Positions 30,358 to 38,932 of a DNA stretch of 64,000 nucleotides are shown here, in pieces; the first letter of the stretch is position 1; every line of letters begins with the position of its first letter. Under the pieces are notes generated by a model, which was not told where the DNA came from, ran no database searches, and was given only the letters and a program-made list of their open reading frames with translations. Position numbers and translations under genes: made by a program. The stretch comes from Phycisphaerales bacterium (lineage in GTDB: Bacteria; Planctomycetota; Phycisphaerae; Phycisphaerales; UBA1924), in the NCBI GenBank assembly GCA_022072615.1, contig JAJVHS010000026.1, forward strand, positions 17,328 through 81,327, read 5' to 3'.

Positions 30358-32094
30358 ATGAGCCTGACCGCCGCCATGAACATCGGCCGATCCGCGCTGA
30401 GCGCCAGCCAGATCGGGATCCAGGTCGCGGGCAACAACGTGGCGAACGTCGCCACGCCCGGCTATTCGCGGCAGATCACGCATTTCTCGCCGATCGGCGG
30501 GTCCGACCCCTATAGCCGGCTCTCGACCGGTCGCGGCGTCGGCGTGCGGGACGTGCTGCGCCAAGTGGACACGGCCCTGCAATCGCGCCTGTGGCTCAGC
30601 AACTCCGACCGAGCCGCCGCCCAGCAGAACCTGGACCTCATGACGCAGGTTGAAAGCGTCCTCGGCGAGCTGTCGGGCAACGACCTGTCGAGCGAGCTCT
30701 CGGCCTTCTTCAACGCCTGGAGCGAACGCGCCAACAACACGCAGTCGTCGGCGACGGTGGTCCAGCAGGGCGACAAGCTCGCAGGGATGTTCCAGCGGCT
30801 GCGATCGAACCTCACCACCATGCGCGGCCAGATCGATCGCCAGCTCGGCGGGGCCGTCGAGGCCGCCGACGGACTTCTCAGCCAGATCGCCGACCTCAAT
30901 TCCGCGGTCTCCGCCGCGGAACTCTCGGGCGGGTCGGCCAACTCCCTCCGCGACCAGCGGGATCAGCTCATCTCCGAGCTCTCGCAGCTCGTCGATGTCT
31001 CCGTGGTGGACCGCCAGAACGGAGCGGTCGACGTGCTGGTGGGGTCAACGCCGGTCGTGCTCGCGGGAAAATCCCGCGGCCTCACGCTCAAGCATGTCGC
31101 GAACGGGTCGAATGTGGACACGACGGTCGCCGTGAGGGACGACGGCGAACCGCTCGCCGCGACCGGGGGCAAGATCTCGGCGCTGCTCGCCTCGCGGCAG
31201 ACCGCCGTGGACGGCACGATCCAGCGGCTCGACGCGGTCGCCAGCCAGCTCATCTTCCAGGTCAACAAGCTCCATTCGACCGGCGCGAACCAGACGAATC
31301 TCACGCGCTCGGTGGGGTCGCTGGCGATCACCGCGGGGGATCGGACGCGGGCCATCAACGACCCCGCCAACCAGACCTTCGGGTCGCTGCCGTTCGCGGC
31401 CACGCACGGGGGTTTTTCGGTGCGCGTCAAGAACCTTGCCGACGGGTCGTTCCAGTCGGTGCGGGTCAACGTGGATCTCGATGGTCTGACCGCCGCCGGC
31501 ACGCCCGGTACCGCGGACGACACGACGGCGGAGGACATCCGGGCATCGCTGGACGCGGTCGCGGGGGTGAACGCGACCTTCAACGCCGACGGCAGGCTCG
31601 AAGTCACCGCCGACGCCGGGTTTGAGTTCTCGTTTACCGACGACACTTCCGGCGCGCTGGCGGTGCTGGGGCTCAACAGCTACTTCACGGGCACCAACGC
31701 CGCCGACATCGCCTGCCGCGAGGACCTCAAGACCGATCCGTCCAAGCTGATGTCGGGTCGATTCACCAGCGCCGGCCTGGTCCAGAACGCGACCGCCCTC
31801 GACATGGTGGCCCTCCAGGACCTTTCGAACGCCGCGCTGGGCGGGCGGTCCATCCGCCAGGGATGGATCGATGCCGTGCAGGTCGTGGGAATCCGCACCG
31901 CCGCGGCCGACAGCCAGAACCAGGCGCTCGCGGTCGTGCAGGAAAGCCTGGAAGCCCAGCGAGCGGCCATCAGCGGCGTGAGCATCGACGAGGAAGCGGT
32001 CAACCTTCTCAACTACCAGCGCCAATACCAGGGCGCGGCCCGGGTGATCAGCGTCGCCGACGAACTCATGCAGACCCTGCTTGCGATGGTGTAA
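30358..32094 (+). CDS. flgK: Flagellar hook-associated protein 1
   Basis: 578 residues; forms the first junction ring between hook and filament. The N-terminus has the rod/hook signature AGNNVANVATPGYSRQ, and the C-terminus the matching helix (EEAVNLLNYQRQYQGAARVISV) that packs against it. ATG 30358 gives the canonical start MSLTAAMNIGRSALSASQ; the open frame extends further upstream but is antisense-like there. Candidate sigma-54 promoter at 30286. flgL follows after 15 bases. Confidence 0.95.
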   Translation: MSLTAAMNIGRSALSASQIGIQVAGNNVANVATPGYSRQITHFSPIGGSDPYSRLSTGRGVGVRDVLRQVDTALQSRLWLSNSDRAAAQQNLDLMTQVESVLGELSGNDLSSELSAFFNAWSERANNTQSSATVVQQGDKLAGMFQRLRSNLTTMRGQIDRQLGGAVEAADGLLSQIADLNSAVSAAELSGGSANSLRDQRDQLISELSQLVDVSVVDRQNGAVDVLVGSTPVVLAGKSRGLTLKHVANGSNVDTTVAVRDDGEPLAATGGKISALLASRQTAVDGTIQRLDAVASQLIFQVNKLHSTGANQTNLTRSVGSLAITAGDRTRAINDPANQTFGSLPFAATHGGFSVRVKNLADGSFQSVRVNVDLDGLTAAGTPGTADDTTAEDIRASLDAVAGVNATFNADGRLEVTADAGFEFSFTDDTSGALAVLGLNSYFTGTNAADIACREDLKTDPSKLMSGRFTSAGLVQNATALDMVALQDLSNAALGGRSIRQGWIDAVQVVGIRTAAADSQNQALAVVQESLEAQRAAISGVSIDEEAVNLLNYQRQYQGAARVISVADELMQTLLAMV

Positions 32095-32109
32095 CGCGAC
32101 GGAGCACGA

Positions 32110-34164
32110 ATGACACGCATCTTCTCAGGCATTTCCCGAGCCCCCGACCTGATGATGTCGCGCCTGGCCCTGTCGCGCATCACGCAGACCAACGTCAGCC
32201 TCCTACGCGTCCAGAACCAGCTCGCTACCGGCAAGCTCATCAACAACCCCTCCGACGACCCCGTCCGCATGGCCGCGGTGCTGGAGCTCGACGATCGCCT
32301 CGAGCGCTCCGAGCAGCGCACCCGCAACATCTCGCACGCCCAGGCGGCGCTGGGAGTGATGGACACCGCGATCACCGAGGCCCACGACCTGGCCCTCTCG
32401 GCCAAGGAGATCGTCCTCACGCAGATCGGCTTCGGAGCCTCGTCCGCCGAGCGATCCGGCCAGGCCATCGTCGTGCAGTCCATGATCGACACCCTGCTGG
32501 GGCTCGCCAACCGCAAGGGCGTTGCGGGAAGCGTCTTCGGCGGGTCCGAGCCCAACGGAACGCCGTTCGTCCAGGACGGTGCCGGCTTCCGGTACACAGG
32601 CTCGGGGACGGGCCTGATCACCGAGCTGTTCTCCGGCAGCCAGATCCCGATCACCACCACGCCCGATGGTATCGGCGGCCTTTCGGCGCGGATCCGCGGG
32701 TCGGTTGATCTTGACCCCGGCCTGACCGCAGCCACGCCGCTCGCCGACCTTCGTGGCGGACGCGGGCTGGGCGTCGCGACGGGAACCTTCGAGTTCTCCT
32801 TTAGCGGCGGGCCGCGGGCAACCGTCGACCTCAGCGGTTCGCAGACCGTCCAGGACGTCGTCGGCAGGCTGACCACCGCCATCCGCCAGTACGAGACCGA
32901 CAACTCGGTGACGGTGCTGGGGCCGGGCGCTGTCGGCATGACCGGCGGGTCGTTCACGATCGATGTGGCGGCCGGCGGGCAGCTTGACTTCTTCGAAGTC
33001 GGCACCGGCACGACGGCTCGCGACCTGGGTTTCACGGCGGATACGCCGCTCTCCTTTACGCCCGCGTCGGCGACGGGCGTTGAGCTTCAGCCGACGCTGA
33101 CCTGGAAGACCCCGGTATCGTCGCTCGCGGGAGTGACGGGCCCGCTGGGGTCGATCGTCGTGTCGAACAACTCCGGTTCGCACGTGATCGATCTCTCCGG
33201 CGCCGCGACGCTGGAGGATGTCAAGAGCCTGATCGAGTCGTCGGGCACGGGCGCGCGGGTCCAGATCAACGAGACGGGCACGGGGATCGACGTGTACTCG
33301 GAAACCTCTGCCGGCACGCGCGGGGCGCTGTCGATCTCCGAGGTTCCGGGGTCAAACTTCACGGCGACGCGCCTGGGCATCCGGTCGTTCTCCTCGTCAA
33401 CGCAGATCAGCGATTTCAACTTCGGACAGGGAGTCTCGGTCGTTGACGGGTACCACGACCCGGTCACGGGGCTGCCCGATCCGTCGAAGGACGTGGATTT
33501 CACGATCGTGCTCGGAGATACCGCCGGCACCAGCATCAGCATCGACCTGCGGCCGCAGGACATGACGAACGTCGGCGCGATCATCGGAAGGATCAACTCC
33601 CAGATCGCCGCGGGCCTCTCGGCGGCCGGGTTGCCGGCGACCTCGCTGGTGGCGGGGCTTTCCGATGGCACCAATGGAATCCGCCTGGTCCAGGATTCGA
33701 CGTTCACCGGGCCCATGCGGGTCGTCGCGACCAACGGATCGACCGCGGCCGAGCAGCTTGGCCTGCTGAAAGGCACGTACGACCCGGCAACTTCGACGCT
33801 GGCCGGCCAGGACCGGGCGACCGTGCGCGTCGACGGGCTGTTCAGCGACCTGATCGACCTGCGGGACGCCCTGAACAGCAACGACACGAATGGCATCGCG
33901 CTTGCGGGAGAGAAGCTCGAGGCGACGCTGACGCGGCTCGCGGAGAAGCGGGGCGCGGTCGGCGGGCTGGCCCGGCGTGTCGACGGTGCTCTTCAGGAAG
34001 AAGAGGACCGCACGGCGCTGGACGAGCAGATCCGCAGCCAGCTGCGCGACGTGGATTTCGCCGAGGCCGCTTCGCAGTTCACGCTCCTGCAGACGCAGCT
34101 GCAGGCGGGGTTGCAGGCGACGGCCGCGGCCACCAGCCGCAGCCTTCTGGACTTCCTGGGCTAG
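32110..34164 (+). CDS. flgL: Flagellar hook-associated protein 3, enlarged
   Basis: 684 residues, about twice the usual FlgL (roughly 300-400). The N-terminal flagellin-like D0/D1 helices (SRITQTNVSLLRVQNQLATG and INNPSDDPVRMAAVLELDDR) and the C-terminal helix (LDEQIRSQLRDVDFAEAASQ, then LLDFLG) are conventional. The extra length lies in the middle (about 170-560), which is beta-rich with flagellin_IN-like segments. The junction protein therefore probably has large surface-exposed domains, as do the two flagellins here. GGAG is 5-6 bases before the ATG. Last gene of the flgK unit. Confidence 0.92.
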   Translation: MTRIFSGISRAPDLMMSRLALSRITQTNVSLLRVQNQLATGKLINNPSDDPVRMAAVLELDDRLERSEQRTRNISHAQAALGVMDTAITEAHDLALSAKEIVLTQIGFGASSAERSGQAIVVQSMIDTLLGLANRKGVAGSVFGGSEPNGTPFVQDGAGFRYTGSGTGLITELFSGSQIPITTTPDGIGGLSARIRGSVDLDPGLTAATPLADLRGGRGLGVATGTFEFSFSGGPRATVDLSGSQTVQDVVGRLTTAIRQYETDNSVTVLGPGAVGMTGGSFTIDVAAGGQLDFFEVGTGTTARDLGFTADTPLSFTPASATGVELQPTLTWKTPVSSLAGVTGPLGSIVVSNNSGSHVIDLSGAATLEDVKSLIESSGTGARVQINETGTGIDVYSETSAGTRGALSISEVPGSNFTATRLGIRSFSSSTQISDFNFGQGVSVVDGYHDPVTGLPDPSKDVDFTIVLGDTAGTSISIDLRPQDMTNVGAIIGRINSQIAAGLSAAGLPATSLVAGLSDGTNGIRLVQDSTFTGPMRVVATNGSTAAEQLGLLKGTYDPATSTLAGQDRATVRVDGLFSDLIDLRDALNSNDTNGIALAGEKLEATLTRLAEKRGAVGGLARRVDGALQEEEDRTALDEQIRSQLRDVDFAEAASQFTLLQTQLQAGLQATAAATSRSLLDFLG

Positions 34165-34309
34165 CGCCCGGGATGGCGTTTGGATCACGTGAACCTCCCG
34201 CCGCCCCGGCCGCGGCGTGAGGTGACCAGACAGGACGTCGCCGGGCACCTTGGAAGCCCGGAGGTCGATCCGTGCACTGCAGCAACTGGCCGAGGGATCG
34301 GAGCGCACC

Positions 34310-34753
34310 ATGGAAGTGCGGACCACACGTTTCGGGGTCGTGGACATCGCGGAAGACCGCGTGATCAGCTTCCCCAAGGGATTGCTCGGCTTCTCCGAGT
34401 TCAAGCGGTTCTGCCTGCTCGAGCCCGGGGAGGACGCGTGCTTCTTCTGGCTCCAGTCGGTGGATGATCCCGCGCTGGCATTCGTGGTGACCGACCCGGC
34501 GCTGTTCGTGCCGGAGTACTCGGTGCCGATCCGCCAGGACCAGATGGGTGACCTTGGGCTGGGCAAGCTCGAGGACGCCCAGGTCTTCGTGATCGTCAAC
34601 AAGGTCGATCAGCAGCTGACCGGCAATCTCCAGGGCCCGCTGGTGGTCAACACGCTGTCGCGCGTGGGCGAGCAGCTGGTGCTGGCCGAGAAGCGATGGA
34701 CGACGCGCCACCCGCTGGTGAAGGTTGCTTCGGCGGCGCGAGCGATCGCCTGA
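34310..34753 (+). CDS. fliW: Flagellar assembly factor FliW
   Basis: 147 residues from ATG 34310. Family motifs: ITFPKGLLGF-like segment here VISFPKGLLGFSEFKRF, then FFWLQSVDDPALAFVVTDP. FliW binds free flagellin and, when flagellin has been exported, binds CsrA and releases flagellin mRNA from repression. csrA and the flagellin genes are the next genes, which matches this role. Only a weak sigma-54-like match was seen upstream (listed among rejected items). Confidence 0.95.
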   Translation: MEVRTTRFGVVDIAEDRVISFPKGLLGFSEFKRFCLLEPGEDACFFWLQSVDDPALAFVVTDPALFVPEYSVPIRQDQMGDLGLGKLEDAQVFVIVNKVDQQLTGNLQGPLVVNTLSRVGEQLVLAEKRWTTRHPLVKVASAARAIA

Positions 34754-34897
34754 CCGACCAGTCCGCGACAGGCGGCGCGTGCGTCGATCCGCGGCCGCTC
34801 GATTCTGACGCCGTTCAAGGTACGGAAGTGCGCCGGACCACCACCCCCCGTTCGCAGGGATGCGCTCGGGCGCCGGCCGCACACGAGGAGTTCATTC

Positions 34898-35248
34898 ATG
34901 CTCGTCCTATCACGCCTTCGCGACGAGACGATCATGATCGGGGACGACATCGAGGTCACCGTCGTGGATATCCGCGGGGACAAGGTGCGGCTGGGGATCA
35001 ACGCCCCGACCCGCATCGCGGTCCACCGCAAGGAGGTCTACGAGGCGATCAAGAGGGAGAACCAGCAGGCAGCCAGGGTCGACCAGGCCGCCGCCGGAGC
35101 CCTTCGCGATGCCGCCCGATCCGTCACGCCGCAGCGCAGCAAGAACACCGGGGCCGGCCGTCTGTGCGTCGTCCCCGTCGCCCCGCAGACAGCGACGCCG
35201 CCCGCCGTGGGACGGCGCGAACTCGACCCCATGGCGCCGGTCGCCTGA
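34898..35248 (+). CDS. csrA: Translational regulator CsrA with long C-terminal extension
   Basis: 116 residues. The first ~55 are a normal CsrA core ([20 protein letters not shown], then [18 protein letters not shown]), including the VHR arginine that contacts the GGA motif in RNA. CsrA usually ends at 60-75 residues; here about 60 further residues follow, Ala/Arg/Pro-rich and probably disordered. An extension after the core is also where FliW acts allosterically in Bacillus-type CsrA. GAGGAG lies 7-8 bases before the ATG. It is placed between fliW and the flagellin genes, its likely targets. Confidence 0.93.
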   Translation: MLVLSRLRDETIMIGDDIEVTVVDIRGDKVRLGINAPTRIAVHRKEVYEAIKRENQQAARVDQAAAGALRDAARSVTPQRSKNTGAGRLCVVPVAPQTATPPAVGRRELDPMAPVA

Positions 35249-35301
35249 CCGTCGCCAGGGGCATGCGGAGGACCGCGTGCCCCGCACCCGACAGGACCGC
35301 C

Positions 35302-35316
35302 TGGCACGAGCCTTGC
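35302..35316 (+). promoter_or_regulatory. Sigma-54 promoter of flagellin gene 1
   Basis: TGGCACG-AGCC-TTGC matches the sigma-54 -24/-12 consensus at every conserved base, with exact spacing. The predicted transcription start near 35327 leaves a leader of about 42 bases to the GTG at 35370. It implies an RpoN-dependent activator elsewhere in the genome. Confidence 0.8.
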
Positions 35317-35357
35317 GAGCCTGCCCCGGGTCAACCTGACACCACCTGGCCCAATCA

Positions 35358-35369
35358 GGGAGGATTGCC
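35358..35369 (+). promoter_or_regulatory. GGA-containing leader element of flagellin gene 1 (possible CsrA site)
   Basis: GGGAGGATTGCC runs into the GTG start. The core GGAGGATYGCC is repeated in the leader of the second flagellin gene. It contains the Shine-Dalgarno sequence and two GGA triplets, the bases CsrA recognises, so CsrA bound here would block ribosome entry. Confidence 0.5.
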
Positions 35370-36929
35370 GTGGCTCGGATCAACTCGAATATCCCCAGCC
35401 TCATCGCGCAGTCGAAGCTTGCGCGGACCCAGCAGGAACTGCAGATCCGCCTGGAGAGGCTCTCCACCGGACTGAGAATCAACCGCGGCGCCGACGACCC
35501 GGCGGGCGTGATCATCTCCGAGCGGATCCGCGCCGACCTCAAGGGCGTAGACCAGGGCATCAAGAACGGTGACCGCGCCTCCGCGGTGATCTCCACCACC
35601 GAAGCGGCGCTCAACGAGGTCGCGGACCTGCTCAACTCCATCCGCAGCCTGCTGGTCGAGTCCGCCAACACCGGCGCCAACTCCAAGCTCGAGCGCGACG
35701 CCAACCAGCAGCAGATCGACTCGGCCATCGAGTCCATCACGCGCATCTCGAACACCGCCAGCTTCGGCGGTCTGAAGCTGCTCAACGGCAGCCAGGACTA
35801 CCAGCTCTCGGGGCTCAAGACCAGCGCCATCGCCCAGGCCAAGATCACCAACGCCAGCTTCGTCGGGGCCACCAACCTCCAGGTCGAGGTCGACGTCGTC
35901 GCCAGCGCCCAGACCGGCGCCCTCTATTACAACGGCAACACGACGCCGTCGGGCGTCACGCTCTCGGCCACCACCCTCGAGGTGACCGGCCCCGCCGGCG
36001 TCCAGGTCATCACGATCCCGTCGGGACAGTCCCTGTCGCAGGTCGTCGATGCCGTCAACCGCCTCACCAGCCTCACCGGGGTCGAGGCCTCGCTCATCAA
36101 CAACAACGCCAACTCGGGCATGGTGTTCCAGTCGGCCGAGTTCGGGTCCGGGTCGTTCGTTTCGGTCAAGCGCATCGGCGGACCCTCCAACGCCACCTCG
36201 GACTACTTCCAGACCTACAAGATCGTCGACGGCCAGCCGGTCCCCTCCGGTACGCCCTTCCCCTGGTCCGCGCTGCTCACCGCCGGCACCCTCTCGGTCG
36301 CCAAGCGCGACGACGGGCAGGATGTCCAGGCCATGGTCAACGGCAACCTCGCCACCGGCGACGGGCTCAAGCTCAAGGTCAACTCCGGCGCGCTGGGCAT
36401 GGACCTGCAGCTCACCGAGGACTACGCCACCCGGCCCGGGGGCACGGTCAGTTCCTTCTATATCACCGGCGGCGGGGCGCTGTTCCAGCTCGGCCAGGAC
36501 GTCAACGCCCTTCAGCAGGCCAACATCGGCATCCCGTCCATCTCCTCGTCCAACATCGGGGGGACGCTGGTCAACGGGTCGCTGTACTTCCTCAACTCGC
36601 TCAAGTCCGGGCAGGCATTCAGCATTGCCAATAACGTTGCCAGCGGTGACTTCACGGCGTCCAACGACATCCTCGGCAGCGCGATCGACGAGATCGCGGG
36701 GCTCCGCGGGCGGCTGGGCGCCTTCGAACGCAACGTTCTCCAGACCAACACCCGCTCGCTCCAGTCCGCGTTCGAGAACCTGACCGCCAGCGTGTCGGTG
36801 ATCCGCGACGCGGACTTTGCCGTCGAGACCAGCCAGCTCACGCGGGCGCAGATCCTGGCAAGTTCCGGAACGTCGGTGCTCCAGCTGGCCAACCAGCAAT
36901 CCCAGCAGGTGCTCCAGCTCCTCGGGTAG
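35370..36929 (+). CDS. fliC: Flagellin 1
   Basis: 519 residues from GTG 35370. Conserved ends: MARINSNIPSLIAQSKLART and ERLSTGLRINRGADDPAGVI at the N-terminus, VIRDADFAVETSQLTRAQIL and LQLLG at the C-terminus; these build the filament core and carry the export signal. The middle (about 165-420) is a long variable surface domain with a flagellin_IN motif (SQVVDAVNRLTSLTGVEASL). It is Ser/Thr-rich, so it could take O-linked sugars from the nearby nonulosonic acid genes. It has its own sigma-54 promoter and terminator. Confidence 0.96.
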   Translation: MARINSNIPSLIAQSKLARTQQELQIRLERLSTGLRINRGADDPAGVIISERIRADLKGVDQGIKNGDRASAVISTTEAALNEVADLLNSIRSLLVESANTGANSKLERDANQQQIDSAIESITRISNTASFGGLKLLNGSQDYQLSGLKTSAIAQAKITNASFVGATNLQVEVDVVASAQTGALYYNGNTTPSGVTLSATTLEVTGPAGVQVITIPSGQSLSQVVDAVNRLTSLTGVEASLINNNANSGMVFQSAEFGSGSFVSVKRIGGPSNATSDYFQTYKIVDGQPVPSGTPFPWSALLTAGTLSVAKRDDGQDVQAMVNGNLATGDGLKLKVNSGALGMDLQLTEDYATRPGGTVSSFYITGGGALFQLGQDVNALQQANIGIPSISSSNIGGTLVNGSLYFLNSLKSGQAFSIANNVASGDFTASNDILGSAIDEIAGLRGRLGAFERNVLQTNTRSLQSAFENLTASVSVIRDADFAVETSQLTRAQILASSGTSVLQLANQQSQQVLQLLG

Positions 36930-36989
36930 CGTCCCATAACACGCCGTCCCCGCGCAGGCACAAGGGGCGGAAACCTCACTTCGAATCCC

Positions 36990-37023
36990 AAACCCCGCTC
37001 CATCGGCGGGGTTTCATCATTTT
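36990..37023 (+). terminator. Rho-independent terminator of flagellin gene 1
   Basis: AAACCCCGC and GCGGGGTTT pair over 9 bases around a 7-base loop (tccatcg), followed by catcattttc. The T-run is short and displaced by five bases but the stem is perfect. It separates the two flagellin transcripts. Confidence 0.7.
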
Positions 37024-37048
37024 CGCTCTCAAGACCTCCTTTGCCGGC

Positions 37049-37076
37049 TCAACAGGCGCGGGGTCCCGGCCGATCA
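37049..37076 (+). promoter_or_regulatory. Possible sigma-28 promoter of flagellin gene 2
   Basis: TCAA-N16-GCCGATCA: the -10 box has one mismatch to GCCGATAA and the -35 box one mismatch to TAAA; spacing is at the upper end of the known 14-16 range. It lies about 170 bases before the start codon. Short motifs make this tentative. Confidence 0.35.
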
Positions 37077-37233
37077 ACACACCGGGCCGACGCATCACGC
37101 GTTGGACCAACAGCGCCGGGAAGGGATTCCCGGCAGCCTGGGGCCGCGTGCGTCAGACCGGCCCTCTCCGCGCGTCGTCCGCGTGGAGGTGCCGGGCCGC
37201 ACCTTGGGGGTGTGGCCCTCCGGAGTGGTTCAC

Positions 37234-37244
37234 GGAGGATCGCC
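37234..37244 (+). promoter_or_regulatory. GGA-containing leader element of flagellin gene 2 (possible CsrA site)
   Basis: GGAGGATCGCC lies five bases before the ATG and matches the element in front of flagellin gene 1. A second GGA (cggag, 37221-37225) is 13 bases upstream, so two CsrA contacts per leader are possible, as in the known Bacillus flagellin leader. Confidence 0.5.
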
Positions 37245-37248
37245 AGTC

Positions 37249-38745
37249 ATGAGTCGCATCAACACGAACGTTCAGTCCCTGATTGGTCAGCGGGTTCTTG
37301 GCATGAACCAGGGCGGCCTGAGCACCGCGCTCGAGCGCCTCAGCACCGGCTTGAAGATCAACCGCGGCAAGGATGATCCCGCCGGCCTGATCGCCTCGGA
37401 GAACCTGCGCTCCGAGATCAAGTCGATCAACTCCGCCATCACCAACGCCGACCGCGCCGACCAGGTCGTCAACATCGCCGAAGGCGGCCTGCAGGAAGTT
37501 TCGAGCCTGCTCTCGGAGCTCCAGGGCCTCATCACGACCACCGCCAGCTCGGCCGGCCTCTCCAACGAGGAGAAGAAGGCCAACCAGCTGCAGATCGACT
37601 CGATCCTCCAGACGATCGACCGCATCGCCAGCTCGACGTCCTTCCAGGGCATCAAGCTGCTCAACGGCACCTTCGACTTCAAGACCTCCGCCGTCGCCAC
37701 CGGCGTCTCGGACTTCCGCGTCAACGCGGCCAAGTTCACCGGCGACTCGATGAAGGTCGACCTCATCGTCACCGCCTCGGCCCAGCAGGCCGGCCTGTTC
37801 TCCGACTTCGGCGGAACGCAGATCGACCTCACCAGCGGGTCGGCCTTCGTCATGGAAATCGCGGGCTCCCTGGGCTCCCGCCAGCTGAGCTTCAGCTCGG
37901 GCACCGCCCTCTCGGACGTCGCCGCCGCCATCAACACCTTCTCCGACGTCACCGGCGTCGAGGCCACGGTGTCGGGCAACGGCCTGCGGATGGTCAGCTC
38001 GCAGTACGGGTCGGATCAGTTCGTGTCGGTCAAGGTCGTCGGCGGCGACGCCTCCGGCAGCGGCATCGCCAAGTTCGCGGCCAACGACGACGTCGCCAGC
38101 GCGAGCTACACGACCTTCGCCAACGCCAACAACGGCGTGCGTGACACCGGCCAGGACCTGGGCGCCACCATCAACGGCGTGGCCGCCACCAGCCAGGGCC
38201 GGACGGCTCGGATCAACACCGACTTCCTCGACGTCGAGATCACCCTGGACCAGTCGACCGCGACCGCCCTGGGCGCAGTGAACTCCAACGGCGCGTTCAG
38301 CATCACCGGCGGCGGCGCGGACTTCCAGCTCGCCGGCAAGGTCGATATCGCCGGCCGCGTGTCGCTGGGCATCGGCGACGTCGCGACCCGCAAGCTGGGC
38401 ACCAGCAGCCTGGGCTACCTGTCCGAGCTCGCCAGCGGCAAGGGCAAGAACCTTGTCGATGGTGACCTGGACGCGGCCCAGCAGATCGTCAGCGAGGCGA
38501 TCCGCCAGACCTCGTCCCTCCGCGGCCGCCTGGGCGCGTTCCAGAAGAACACCATCGGCGCCACCGTCCGAAGCCTGGGCGTCGCCAGCGAGAACACCGC
38601 GGCCGCTCAGTCGGTGATCCGCGACGCGGACTTCGCCAGCGAGACGGCGAGCCTGACCCGGTCGCAGATCCTGGTCTCGGCCTCGACCAACATCCTCACC
38701 ATGGCCAACAGCCAGCCCCAGACCGTCCTCCAGCTCCTGGGCTAA
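37249..38745 (+). CDS. fliC: Flagellin 2
   Basis: 498 residues from ATG 37249. N-terminal helices MSRINTNVQSLIGQRVLGMN and LSTGLKINRGKDDPAGLIAS, C-terminal block VIRDADFASETASLTRSQIL ending QTVLQLLG. The terminal parts are clearly related to flagellin 1, while the central domain (about 140-400) has diverged, keeping a flagellin_IN motif (TFSDVTGVEATVSG). Two flagellins with different promoters suggest a filament built from segments or differential expression. It ends at a strong terminator. Confidence 0.96.
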   Translation: MSRINTNVQSLIGQRVLGMNQGGLSTALERLSTGLKINRGKDDPAGLIASENLRSEIKSINSAITNADRADQVVNIAEGGLQEVSSLLSELQGLITTTASSAGLSNEEKKANQLQIDSILQTIDRIASSTSFQGIKLLNGTFDFKTSAVATGVSDFRVNAAKFTGDSMKVDLIVTASAQQAGLFSDFGGTQIDLTSGSAFVMEIAGSLGSRQLSFSSGTALSDVAAAINTFSDVTGVEATVSGNGLRMVSSQYGSDQFVSVKVVGGDASGSGIAKFAANDDVASASYTTFANANNGVRDTGQDLGATINGVAATSQGRTARINTDFLDVEITLDQSTATALGAVNSNGAFSITGGGADFQLAGKVDIAGRVSLGIGDVATRKLGTSSLGYLSELASGKGKNLVDGDLDAAQQIVSEAIRQTSSLRGRLGAFQKNTIGATVRSLGVASENTAAAQSVIRDADFASETASLTRSQILVSASTNILTMANSQPQTVLQLLG

Positions 38746-38775
38746 GCCCGCCGCAGAGGAACCTGAATTAACCCC

Positions 38776-38812
38776 AAGGCCCGGGCCTCCGCCCGGGCCT
38801 TTTTCTTTTTTT
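38776..38812 (+). terminator. Strong rho-independent terminator of flagellin gene 2
   Basis: AAGGCCCGGGC-ctcc-GCCCGGGCCTT, an 11-base perfect stem with a 4-base loop, is followed by a run of 12 T broken by a single C. It marks the end of the flagellar locus. Confidence 0.92.
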
Positions 38813-38858
38813 CGCCCGGTCGCCCGGCCGTTCGAGGAAACTCCCCTGATCTCACGAG

Positions 38859-38892
38859 TTGCTCTGGACCAGCTAATTGCAGACAATATAGT
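38859..38892 (+). promoter_or_regulatory. Possible promoter of the malic enzyme gene
   Basis: AT-rich stretch with TTGCTC (38859-38864) and GACAAT (38882-38887, 17 bases on) or TATAGT (38887-38892, 22 bases on). It lies between the flagellin terminator and the start codon, where a sigma-70 type promoter is expected. The boxes are imperfect. Confidence 0.35.
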
Positions 38893-38932
38893 CCTCTATC
38901 TCGGCGTGAGGGTCTACAACGGGAGTCAATCC

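Larger units (their letters stand above)
36930..37248. other. Region between the two flagellin genes
   Basis: 319 bases holding the terminator of flagellin gene 1, a possible sigma-28 promoter (37049-37076) and the leader of flagellin gene 2 with its GGA-containing element. No sigma-54 type GG-N10-GC element was found here, in contrast to flagellin gene 1. No coding frame is credible. Confidence 0.5.

Noticed and set aside
34243..34257. Possible sigma-54 element before fliW
   Set aside because: GG-N10-GC spacing is right, but -24 is GGGCAC and -12 is AAGC; too weak to call in GC-rich DNA.
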